Below are positions 54,107-64,000 of a stretch of DNA of 64,000 nucleotides, in pieces. Position 1 is the first letter of the stretch, and each line of letters begins with the position of its first letter. Made by a program: the position numbers and the translations under genes. The notes beneath the pieces were generated by a model. The model saw only the letters and a list, made by a program, of their open reading frames with translations. It searched no databases and was not told the DNA's origin. Origin of the DNA: Fomitopsis serialis (taxonomy: Eukaryota > Basidiomycota > Agaricomycetes > Polyporales > Fomitopsidaceae); contig NW_025954985.1 in NCBI RefSeq assembly GCF_022376445.1, positions 62,001 through 126,000 of the forward strand, written 5' to 3'.

Positions 54107-57100
54107 CGGGCGCCCTGAGTGTTCAGGGAGCCGACAGGAGAGGCGGGGATAAATAGTTAGTGACCACCGTGCGAGGTTGTCGTAAATATGAAGTTCCGCC
54201 CTATAGACATCGTTATCACGCGGGGCAGATTTGGTACCCACGTGTGTCACTTGTCAGTGTTGTTTTGTATTCAGGCACTTCTGCCTCCTTAGCCCTGATT
54301 GTTCGACGAGTACATCGCAGCACCTGCATGATCTCGAAGAAAGGATATCAGTCTGACCATGGGAACAGAGGTGCGCAGGAGGAATCGGATGAGTGGGCCT
54401 GCGAAGAAGTTCGATCGACGATCGGCGGGCTGCTCCCGCGATCAAGTCAGGAACGACCACCACACTCTGTCAAATCCACGCAATCCTCGACATCGCCACC
54501 GGCAGGTGATACCATGATCCAGGGCAGTCGTCAGAGCCACAGGAACATACCTTGTAGGAGTGCTTTGCATACTCAGCATGAACGCACAGTGACTGGCAGG
54601 AAGAAGACGGTGGCACGGTGCATCAGCACCAAGTTGCTACCTCACCTGAGGACGACAAACGGGCCTCACTGGGACTGATGGGCTGGACAGACGACCCCGC
54701 CAGGCGGGAGAGGGCGATGATTATAGCTTAGCACAGCTTTTAACGGCGCACGTTCCAACTTGCTGCTCTATTTCCGGTGTCTTTCGAATACATAGACTGG
54801 AAGCAGTAGTAGCCCATTAGCCCAGACAGATATAATCATGACGGAAGTGTGTCAGTTCCGTGTCAACAGGTCCAGTTTCGAAACACAATGAGTTTCATGT
54901 ACTCAGTACTCAGGCCTTGCGATATCCATGGACCGTTCGTGGGACTACGTGATGTTTACGCCAGTCAGTTGGACACCCACGATGTTGTTGACAGTCGTCC
55001 CAGAGTAAAGCCTTCCACGTTCAACAGAGTGCAGCAGTGTTTATCAATTCGGTCTTTTTTTGGGTCTACACGTCACTGACCGTCCGAAAATGACCCGCAC
55101 ACGGATGGACCGGGATGGTGAATTGCTCACCTCGGGCCTGACAAAGATCACGCAGATGCTGCACAAAGGCAAACAGTCGCAACTGCGATTAACCTTTACC
55201 CTAGAATCATCTTGCCAGAATGTGCAGGCGCCCTCAGCTTCCACAGATGGGGAACGTGGGTCCAATTAACCTGACAAGCGCGAACCGTGAACCGTCAACG
55301 ACGTTGTTTATTGGCCATGAAACTTACTGCGCATACACGGATGTGACAGCAGCATACATACCCGTCGTATAACGGTATCACAGTTGTATGATAATGGCCA
55401 GTTGACTTTGCAATGAGTGTCCAGGGGGGCTCACTAGTAGTCTGAACGGCGTGGTAATAGTGTCAGGACCATCTATAAAATTCATAGACACCGCCTCCAG
55501 AATGCTGGCCGTCGTAACGTTGCAGCATTTGAAGCGAGGCCAATAATTTAGATGTCTCGAACGGCATGATGTTCAAGTGCAGTGATTCGGCTGTAGTTGT
55601 GACATCCTGAAAGGCATGAGTTTGGCAGCGCCCCAGACGCGGATATAATATGCGCACAAGTGAACCATCCGCACTCCACGGCGACTAGCACAAGGCGTAT
55701 CATGTATGCGATGCACGTTGCAGCAAAGACAAGACTTACCGATACCCGAGATGCGCAAGGATCGTCGAGGGGCGAGATGTGTGGGGCGAAGCTCTGTACT
55801 CACTTTCGACCAGAGGCTGCAGCGCCAGAGGGGAGGGGGGCACCGCATGGATGCCCGGAAAATACGACGTCTCGGCGAAAGTCAACCCCGTCAACTTGAT
55901 GCAGGCTGCCAGCAGTGCGCCCACTGAAGTGACTGACGCGCCCCCTGAGTCAATCCAGGTGTATGTGCGTGCGGCTATCTTATGTCGCACAACTCAGTTC
56001 GCCAGGCGTGAACGAATCAGCGGGGCGTGCTGGAAATCTAGACGCTCCGACACTCACGGAGTGTTGGTTTCGATCATCTCGTTGAGGTCCTTCTCAGGAT
56101 GCATTGATGTGAGGGGACTTGATGGTTTATACTGAGCTAGTGAGGGGGGCTTGATGGTCCATGATACAGTAGTCCGGTTCGTGCGACGCACAGTGGCCCC
56201 TATATCAATGTAAATGCCACAGCCTCGCAGTGGCACACCGGGTAAACTGCAAGTAAAGCTTGAGTAAAGCAGCAGAAGAGGTGCTAGCTCGGGCGATCTG
56301 GAGTCTAAGAAGACGAGGCCTGGTTTGCATGGCAGGACGGAACCGCTGTATGGGAACTACAAACTTGAATGAGATGAATGGCCATCGCCAGCCTGGAAGC
56401 AGTTACCTGCGAGATGACAGCGTGAGTAATATGTACTACGAGCTGAGCACTGGCAGTAGGCAATAGGCAACCCAGTGAAGGACGGTCGCGGCTCACCTGA
56501 TCGCCCGCACTGATCTTGACGTCGATCCTTCTGTCAGAGTTCCTGGAAATCAACCGGGTGGTACGAACAATCACGAGCGGAGCGTAGTGATCTAGCCGAG
56601 ACAGAGATAGAAGAGGCGGATCTGGCGGATCACACAATGGCTTTATGGATACAGAGGCGGTCCGCAACTCGAACCGGGTTCGGGCGGGGACGACTCGGAC
56701 TCGGGTCGTCCGCCGCAGACGAGACTCGATGCGTGATACATGAACAGCGCAATCCGAGATGTGCAGATCAAAGTTGGGATAGCACTGCTTGAGCTACCAA
56801 ATATGCCTCTATCGGGCCATTATTACGCGAGGCAGGCCCTTGCCTTATACGTGGATGTGATCGTGGGTGATGGCAACCTGTTATGACCGGTGTTGTAGCT
56901 TCGGTAGAGCATCGGGATCGTAGCTTTATCACTCACCCAAAGCGTTCTCGCCAAAGCGTTCTCGACAATCCAGTGCCTCACGTTACACAGGGAGCCTTCA
57001 TGTAGGGACTCGGAGCATTCCCCTGGCGTAGACAGCCAGTCGTTTGCGGTACGTTGGCAAACAGTTCAAGTTGCCGTCACGCAGCATTCCATGCACCTGC

Positions 57101-58130
57101 CTCCTGCCTGGCATCTGCCGTACGTTCACCCCGCAGTGCCTGTCGTGCCGTCACTGCGTGGCTGGTCCAGTAACATCCACCGCATAGACCGCGCACTTGA
57201 CGATCCTCACAAACGGACAGCACCCGGTCGTAGCATCGCGAAGGTGCCTTTTGCTTCCTTCTCCTTTCGGTCCCGGCGATGCCACTCTGTACGCGTCAGG
57301 TGGCCTAGAAAGAAGTGAAAATGGCGACAACGCGTCTCGACACTCACATTTCATATCGGGAAACAGGGCTTGCCGCCATGGTGTTCGCCCTGTGGTCGAA
57401 TTTGACCTACAGTGAGAATGCGCGGGCGTACGTACGTGCTTCCGGGCATGTGAATTCAATATGACCGTCGTAAGTCCTCCGAGTCGCTCAAAATAAACTG
57501 TGGTGAGTGCAGGGCGTCCCACGACCACGTTTCACGTCTTCGACCGACGACGATTGACACAAGCAGGGTGCATATCTGTTTCTGCGCGCTGGACGTGAGT
57601 GCGACTGTCTGGAAATCAGAGCGATCGTTGACGAACTTGAGCTGCGCATGGGCGACCAGCTTTCTGCACGGTCCAGACGACGGGTCGTTGGAGCTTGCCG
57701 TCTCGCCCGACTGGTCTTCTTGTATTATGTGTAACTGAATACTCGCAGACTCGGGTCTGGCGGCAACAACTGATCAATAAAAGATCTGTCATGTCAATGT
57801 CAATCCATATGCACGATGTCCGAGAATTCGAAGATACTACTTTTCTGGACAGCACACCAAGTTCCGCCCGGGCGCCCGGTTGTGTTTGATCGCTATATTT
57901 GCGAGTTGAGTGATGTATGTCAGGAGTACTCACCGTGTTTAGCTCGTGCATGAGCCTACGAGCCAGTCTGCTCAGTAAGCAGGTGTAATTCGATGCCTAC
58001 GGCCAGCTCTCCGCTGGGACTGACCGAGGCGACTCACACTGTTTGGGCTTGACCCCTCGCGCGCACGCGAGTCCACTCTTACCACACCCTTACGACAGCT
58101 TCCGCCACCTAAATGAACCACTGGAACTCT

Positions 58131-58158
58131 AGGAACGCGCTCCAAAGGGCGCGTTCCT
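58131..58158. repeat. Perfect 10-bp inverted repeat (hairpin)
   Basis: Arms aggaacgcgc and gcgcgttcct are exact reverse complements around an 8-base loop. Confidence 0.85.
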
Positions 58159-58210
58159 CAGGGTCGTCCTTCGGTCCCGCATCGTCTCACGGCGTCCCAC
58201 CCCAGCAGTG

Positions 58211-58237
58211 CCCCGCGCTGACCTCCAGCGCGGGGCT
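58211..58237. repeat. Perfect 10-bp inverted repeat (hairpin)
   Basis: Arms gccccgcgct and agcgcggggc are exact reverse complements around a 7-base loop, about 50 bases after the previous hairpin. Confidence 0.85.
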
Positions 58238-59673
58238 CCCAGAAGCCAGGCAGGCGACTCGCACGATTTGCCCCCGCGCGGGCTGCGAACGCGGCACCCT
58301 GCGACGGCCTGAGGGCACAAACACGGGTGCGAGTCGTCCGACCTAGCCGAGGGTCTTCTGATCTTCGCGATGTTCCCTGCGCTGGCGTCCCACTGGCCTC
58401 TCCCCTCGCAGCGCGTCCGATAAGGCGCGGGCGCACCCGCCCAGCGGGCCGCACACATAGTTCATCGCTGATGCGCGCATACCCAATCTCCGGGGGCACA
58501 GCGAAGCCTCGACGCTTCGTCGCCCTTCCGCGCGACCTCCCCAGAAGCCCCGCGGTGCCTGTACGCCAGTATACATAGCTAGAGCGAACTTTGTATGCGG
58601 ACGGGTGACGCACTCTGCCCGGATCGGGACCGGCTGGGCACGCGGCCGGGCTGGGCAGGCTGCAGCGCAGACGGCACGATGGCGCGATATCGTACGCGCA
58701 CGCCGCGAGGCAGGATTGAATAAACAGAAGGGTTCAGCCCAGGGGAGGCCCGATAACAGCTCGCCCTGCCTTGGGCTGGGGAGTCGGCATCATTGCGGGC
58801 GGGCGGCATCATCGAGACTGCGAGACAGCCCGGATGAGTAGTTGATGCGCAGACAAAGAGCGTCCGCGGCGGCGACTCTATCACAGCGATTGTCGGGCGA
58901 CAAATAAGGCAATGGCGGTGTGATTACAGGGCGGGGTCCAGGGCGCCCTCGATCGAGCCTCCGTAGCGAGGGCGACCGCAGGCGCGCACACCTCACCATC
59001 TTGGTTAGCGCGCCACCACGGCCCATCCATCTGTCTCTGATGCGACATATCGGCCGCGCACTTTACGCGGGCGGAGTTCAGCGCGTCGTCACCGGCGTCC
59101 CAAGCTCAAACTCGTTCGATCGACAGCAGCGACCACAGCAATTTTACAACAGACACATCGGTACATGGCGCGGCGCGGCGGACACAGCGGAGACGATGGG
59201 GTAAATGAGCGACTTGCAGCGACCGGCGCACACAAAGCACATGCGCGGCACGCGGTTCACTGGCTAATATAACGAGTGGGTAGGACAGTATACGACTGCG
59301 ACGCACACAGAACGACTGGAGGGGCCGGCAGTCAGAGTAGTGGTACAGCGAAGGTATCATGATACGACGCAACAAGCAAGAAACGACAACAGGGACCAGA
59401 CCGAGGGGGGAGGGCGTAGACTAGGCGTGCGCGAGCGCAGGGCAGGGGCACCAGGCAATGATACAACGAACGTACAGAAATATCGGCGCAGCAGCGACGG
59501 TGGACGAGAGATAAATACGCAGGGCCTAGCAGCAGAACAGCGGGCGGAGAGGCCTATTAAAGGTGCGTAGAGACTGCCAATTAAAGTGTACACGGCAGTC
59601 GGGGAGGGGAGGGACATCGTCAACAGAACGCACTTGCTTGTCTAGTGCGCCCGTCGAGAGCGGCGGGATGCGC

Positions 59674-61150
59674 TCAGAGCATCATGGACGCGTACCCGTG
59701 GCCGTTCCCGCCGCCACCGACGCTGATCGGCGCACCCTTCATCATGCCCGGGCCCATGCCCATGCCGTTCATGCCCATAGGCATGCCTTCGCCGCCGAAC
59801 GGTGCGCCGTTTCCGCTGCCCATCCGCCGCGGCACCTCGTACCCGCCGCTCGAGCCTGGCGAGCCATACCCGCTCCCGTTGCTGCCCATGCTGCCGCTGC
59901 GCTCGCGGCGCGCTGGCCCAGACCCGACGCTCGACGCGTCATCCCCGTCCGTGGGGCTTCCGTACGCATGGCCCATGCTGCCGCGCTGCTGTTGCTGCAT
60001 CATCGCCTGCTGGCGCTGCATGTTCATGAAGTACGCGCGCTGCTGCTGGCCCTGCGCGGTCGCCGGCGGGGTGAACTGCTGCTGGCCGGGGCCCGGGTTC
60101 GCCATCCCGTTGTACATGGAGCCGTGCCAAGAGACCTTGTCCTCGTTGTTCATGCCGGGAAGAACTGGCCGTTGAACTGGTTGCCGTTCATACCGTGGTG
60201 CGGCTCGTACATCGACACCATAGCCGGGTTCTCGAACGACACTGAGGTGGGGCTCTGGACGATCATGGGCGTACCGTTGTTATGTCCGCCGCGTGTCATC
60301 AACGGCGGGAGGTGCATGCCGTTGTTAGGGACGCCATGAGCAAAGGGTCGTTCTTGAGGAGCGCAGTGCGGCCGCGTGTGCCATCGGGACGCGAATCTCG
60401 TCCATGGGCTCGTCACCGGACCGATGTTCGCATGGTTACCGACAACGCTGCCGTTTTGAGCGCCCACGAACTCATCATCACCGTAGTCATCACCGGCGTA
60501 GTCAGCGCCGTCCTCCTCTTCATGGCCCGGCACTGAGGATCTCGACCTCGCCACTGAGGATCATCTGGAAACCTTCGCCGCGGACGGGCTCTTCAACGCG
60601 GGGGAGACCGGAGCGATCGCGCCACTCGTTCAACTCGCGGCGGAGCGCGTCGGCCTCCAGCTTAATGAGGCGAAGCTCGCGAGCGGCGATCAGCGATGAC
60701 GACGAGACGCGTGGACGTGAGCGATCGACGAGTTGACGATAGAGGACTTGGAGGGGCGGCGGATCTGGGAGAGGTTGGGCAGCAGCGCCGCAAGGTCCTA
60801 TGATGCCCAGTGTTCAGTGATCATCAAATGGGTGCTGTAGAATCACATACGAGGAAGCGACTGTTCAGAGTCTCTCGGCGGGCCCTCTCGACAGCGTTGT
60901 GAGTAGCCCTGCGCTCGGCCGTGTTGGCACGGCGGCTAGGCTTGCGCTTGTTGGCGTTGGCCGTGGCGTTGTTGTTGGCGGCGCCGTTATTAGTTGCGGG
61001 AGCAGCCGCAGGGGCCGCAGCATCCGCAGGGGGAAGAGCGAGTGTCGGGGGGTTGGAAGGAGAGGAAGGGGTCTGGGGCCCGTTGGTGCCGTCAGTGGAG
61101 GCGGGAGAGCCAGCAGCAGGGGAGGCGGGGATGGTGATCGGGAGAGCCAT
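59674..61150 (-). CDS. bHLH transcription factor (frame-broken)
   Basis: DNA-binding regulator. The N-terminus is Pro/Ala/Asn-rich (ANANKRKPSRRANTAERRA). The basic region THNAVERARRETLNSRF carries the His-Glu-Arg triad of E-box binders and runs into helix 1; after an intron come the loop and helix 2 (DLAALLPNLSQIRRPSKSSI, VNSSIAHVHA) and an extended helix LIAARELRLIKLEADALRRE. The C-terminal half is acidic, then Gln/Met/Gly-rich (MQRQQAMMQQQQ, GMPMGMNGMGMGPGMM), typical of an activation region. Frame changes are needed near 60708-60712, near 60535 and at 60155-60156. The start is the ATG just before LPITIPASP. The G-rich plus strand upstream means a long CT-rich leader or promoter. Confidence 0.82.
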
Positions 61151-62000
61151 CGGGTATGTGGTTTGCGTGAGTGGGATTACAGAGTTTGCGGCGGATATCT
61201 GGGCCGTGCGGGCGAGATATGCGGGAGGGTCTAAGCAGGGGCGGTTGACGACGAGAGCACCGATACACAAAAGCCTGGAGAGGGGCGGTAGAAGGGCGTT
61301 GCTTTTGCGGGAATCGTGAGGAGGCGGAGGATGTATGCGTGCAGGGAGGAGGACAGGCCGGGTACGCGAGGGGTCTCAGCGGAATCCGGGGCTGTTGGAG
61401 GGGTGTCGATGGTGTTCTGGAGCAGGTGCTTGATACCGGGCGCGAGGGTAGTCGGCGGACGGTGCTGCTTGTGAGGCGTCTGGTGCTTGCTGGGGAAATA
61501 GGCGGGTGGGGAGAGGCCGGCAAGGGTCGCGAGATCTGCGTGAAAAAGGGTCAGCGGTGCGCGGCGGGGGCGGGGAGCAGGCGACGCACTCCAGGCGGGA
61601 TCCTTGGGACGGCAGGGCTAGGCGGGAGGAAGAGAGCACGGGGGATCAGACGGGCGACGGCCTCAGGCAGAAACCATGTAGACGGGGATGGGGAGAGCGC
61701 CTTCGCCCGTCGTCCCGGCCCATATATCTACTCTCGGCATCCCCCGGCCACAACCTTTCCTTTTCTGGCCCATCATTTCCCGCTGCTTCTATCGCTCCCC
61801 CCGGTCGATGCCTCTTCCAGCTCAAATGCCCTGCTGCCTGTCCGTCGCAGACGCCGCCCCCGATATGCAGCCCCTATGCCCGCCCGCCGCCGTCCATGTC
61901 TTCCCCCCGGCCCCCTTCCATTCCCGCCCGCACCGCCGATCTCCATCGTCAACCTCACCAGTCCTGACGTCCACTCTATCACTCGGCCGTGATGCCTGTC
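61151..62000. other. Promoter/leader region upstream of the bHLH gene
   Basis: The plus strand is G-rich to about 61640 and C/T-rich from about 61690, so the purine/pyrimidine bias flips. This fits two divergent CT-rich fungal promoters, one for the bHLH gene and one for a plus-strand gene further right. Confidence 0.4.
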
Positions 62001-62099
62001 GCAACACCAACGCCTGGGGCGAGCTCTCGCCTCAAGACAAACAACCTCTTACTCCGCTACCCCCGGGCTAAACACTTATCGTCCGTCTAGCGGTGCCAC

Positions 62100-62924
62100 C
62101 GTCTTCATCCAACCCATCAATCCGCCTACTCCTCGGTCGAGCCGCCATGTACAATACCCTAGATCGCCGATTGCCTCTACCTCTGCGTCTGGGCTCCCGC
62201 ACATCCTATCATCCTTGCACTGATATCATCAGCGTTTGGCTGACAGACAGGCCGCGTATCTGTGACTCCGGTCGCACTGACAAATGCATACTTCGATCGA
62301 GTCCTTTCTACGCACTGCGGCGCGGTCTCTTCTTACCCGCGCAAGCTTCCGGTTCGACTGCGACTCCTCTGAATCCTGATATGTCTATCGTCTTGTCTTG
62401 CTCGCACTTGCTCGCTGCCAGACTGTTCACTTGAGGCCGTAGCGAAACCGGATCATTGCACTGCCATTACGACAAGACTGGTACTGACTTCACCTGGACT
62501 TCAGCGATTGCCCCTTCGACTATCTCAAACTATACCGGCTGTCTCTCGATCACTTATAGTGATCCGCACTGGCCGCAGATCTGAGGGAGATCCTCTACAG
62601 GAAGAGCAAGCACTCGGTCACGTAGCCCCAACATCGTACACACCCTCAGTGCGAGTACTTCATTTCCTCTGCCCAGCCGAACACACCCTACCAACTGGTC
62701 ATCCCCTGATCACAGCAGATCTTCGCAACCCTCAGACAGTTCAGGCCACCAGAATCAGCATCTTCAGAGCGTCTGGTTGCCTTCTTCTCAGCCACGCCGA
62801 ATTACTCGGATGTTACTAACCACGCTAGGACAACCGCCAGCAACTCCCACCTCCCGCCTCACTGCCCCCAGTGCGACCACCGCCGCCCAAGCACGTCTCA
62901 TCTGCTCGATCCCTTAGGCGTCAT
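62100..62924 (+). CDS. Unidentified, frame-broken coding sequence
   Basis: Protein-like plus-strand segments occur in changing frames: VFIQPINPPTPRSSRHVQYP (about 62101-62160), CHYDKTGTDFTWTSAIAPST then GCLSITYSDPHWPQI (about 62460-62582) and a Ser/Pro/Gln-rich run (RSSTGRASTRSRSPNIVHTL onward) to a stop at about 62919. The middle piece looks extracellular. I recognise no family and cannot define start, introns or end, so the coordinates are only the extent of the signal. Confidence 0.25.
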
Positions 62925-63324
62925 CTCTCGCGCCTCCCTCATCTGACCCGCGATTGACACCAACATCAGCTTCGCACCGCCTCGTGTTACCGACCGCCGT
63001 TCAACGTTCACAAGCGAGCCCTCGCCCTGCTCAGCGGTCCGGCGCGGTCCTCCACTTCTACGTCGGACGTCCTGGCGCGCCGTCCCCCATTCTCAATACC
63101 CAGCAATTCACTTGTCTGATATGCCCGGGCGGCGGTTGTCGGACGGCGATCGCTTGCTCGAGTCTCCCAGAGCGCCCGGACCCCGTGTCCGAATGTGCCC
63201 GGTCAACTGATCCCTTGGTGTCTGTCGCTGCTCAATAGTCAATATATTGACTTTCTCGGGATCCTGGTGTCTAGCTTCTGGTCGCGACTGACGAGGCTTT
63301 ATGCATCCCCCGTTCTAGCTCTGA

Positions 63325-63336
63325 CCCCCCCCCCCC
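63325..63336 (+). repeat. 12-C homopolymer
   Basis: A run of twelve C, the longest homopolymer I noticed in the window; length is likely to be misread. Confidence 0.8.
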
Positions 63337-63590
63337 TTGCAACGCTGCTCCTCGCTCGACGCGCCTCGAGGACCTTGACCTTCAAGCTTCTGTGTCCACC
63401 GCCGTCTCCATGGCATCTCACGACACCTACAAGTGCCCCCGCTGCGTGCATTCGACTTGCGTACTTCCCAACTCAGCCCTACCATCGCATCGCTGACCGG
63501 GTCCTCCAGGAATGGTCAGACCCGGGCCTACTCCTGGTGGCTGTCGATGCAGACCGGCGCCGCTGATCAGTATCAGGACCCCTCAGGACA

Positions 63591-63954
63591 TCATGGGACC
63601 AGCTCATCTCGGCAAGCGCTGTGTGCTCTGTGGAACGTCTGGCAGGGTCTGAGTTCGTGTCTGGAAGCTCCCATTCCACTGGTCTCGCGATGGTCTTGCC
63701 GGAGTGCTTCGGTCTGGCCAGCTGGTACGATGTCTGTGGAAGAGACCCTCAGTGGCAGGGCTGGCGCCCCGCGAGTGATCTGCTGCTCGCTTCGACTGTA
63801 GTCTGTTGTAACGGACCCCACCTTCTTTGAATCCACCTTGACAGGCCTCTGGTTTATTAACGCCAGTGCCACCATTGGATCACTGGCCATCTTCGCCTCG
63901 TATAGAGAGCTCAAGGCTGAGGCCACCGGTGATGGTGAACTCAAGGTCGCATGA
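63591..63954 (+). CDS. 3' part of a probable membrane-protein gene (5' end unresolved)
   Basis: An open frame reads SWDQLISASAVCSVERLAGS, EFVSGSSHSTGLAMVLPECF, ASWYDVCGRDPQWQGWRPAS and DLLLASTVV. After a one-base frame change near 63808 it continues VTDPTFFESTLTGLWFINAS, ATIGSLAIFASYRELKAEA and stops at 63954. The last hydrophobic segment looks like a TM helix followed by a short charged tail. An ATG at 63411 (MASHDTYKCPRC) may belong to it. No family recognised. Confidence 0.4.
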
Positions 63955-64000
63955 CGCGCTCAGACGACTCAACGATTCGAGGAATCTTCAGCTCGGCCAC

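Larger units (their letters stand above)
54107..59673. other. 5.5-kb gene-poor region
   Basis: No complete gene is supported. On the minus strand an open exon at about 56740-56507 (VVPARTRFELRTASVSIKPL, then RRIDVKISAGDQ before a GTGAGC donor) and another at about 55990-55806 (YTWIDSGGASVTSVGALLAA to LALQPLVE) look protein-like, but I cannot join them. A 48-codon plus frame at 56740 lies against the first. From 58040 to 59000 the sequence is strikingly GC-rich with hairpins. The last part is the 3' flank of the bHLH gene. Confidence 0.4.

Noticed and set aside
54107..59673. Transposon remnant in the gene-poor region
   Set aside because: I saw no terminal repeats, target-site duplications, reverse transcriptase or transposase motifs.

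Overview
The window looks like nuclear DNA of a filamentous basidiomycete, most likely an Agaricomycete; the finer placement is inference. The signs are GC-rich coding sequence, many short GT-AG introns of about 50-60 bases, fungal-type proteins (DASH subunit Dad3, Cdc10 septin, Pam17, fungal phospholipase B, a DUF7598-type membrane protein), class I sesquiterpene synthases of the basidiomycete kind, and divergent F-box-like proteins. Genes lie on both strands with no operons. I saw no rRNA, tRNA, CRISPR array or intact transposon.

Layout. 1-13 kb: short-chain dehydrogenase, AP endonuclease APN1, a small hydrophilic protein, beta-carbonic anhydrase, PAM17, an F-box-like protein and a serine-rich protein. 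13.7-17.3 kb: a NEDD1/GCP-WD-like WD40 protein facing DAD3, so two spindle genes are neighbours. 19.5-24 kb: a CCCH zinc-finger protein and an ankyrin-AAA+ (CLPB/Skd3-like) protein. 24.3-28.4 kb: two tandem paralogous sesquiterpene synthases, each with a conserved 10-nt micro-exon next to the NSE metal-binding motif. 28.5-37.4 kb: an unidentified multi-exon gene, an F-box/WD40 protein and a divergently transcribed SNF2-family ATPase. 38-48 kb: a Ser-rich/TM/SH3 protein, septin CDC10, an intact paralogue of the 8.8-kb F-box-like gene, a mucin-like TM protein with a PPxY tail and a DUF7598-type four-TM protein. 48-54 kb: a zinc-knuckle/PSP protein, a glutaredoxin-like protein, a PLP aminotransferase and phospholipase B. 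54-59.6 kb is gene-poor and carries a GC-rich hairpin cluster near 58.1-58.6 kb. 59.7-61.2 kb holds a bHLH transcription factor, followed by a pyrimidine-rich stretch and poorly resolved, frame-broken coding sequence up to the right edge.

The most important caution concerns the sequence itself. In at least thirteen otherwise convincing genes the conserved reading frame jumps by one base, usually by loss of one base in or next to a short homopolymer. The jumps fall in unrelated housekeeping genes and the protein signal resumes at once in the new frame, so I read most as uncorrected sequencing indels and not as pseudogenes. CDS coordinates below span the whole inferred gene, from first ATG to stop, introns included.

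Functional threads: genome maintenance (APN1, SNF2), mitosis and septation (NEDD1-like, DAD3, CDC10), ubiquitin-linked turnover (F-box/WD40, two F-box-like proteins, the PPxY-tailed membrane protein), mitochondrial protein handling (PAM17, perhaps the ANK-AAA protein), RNA-linked factors (CCCH, zinc-knuckle/PSP), and a small terpene locus.
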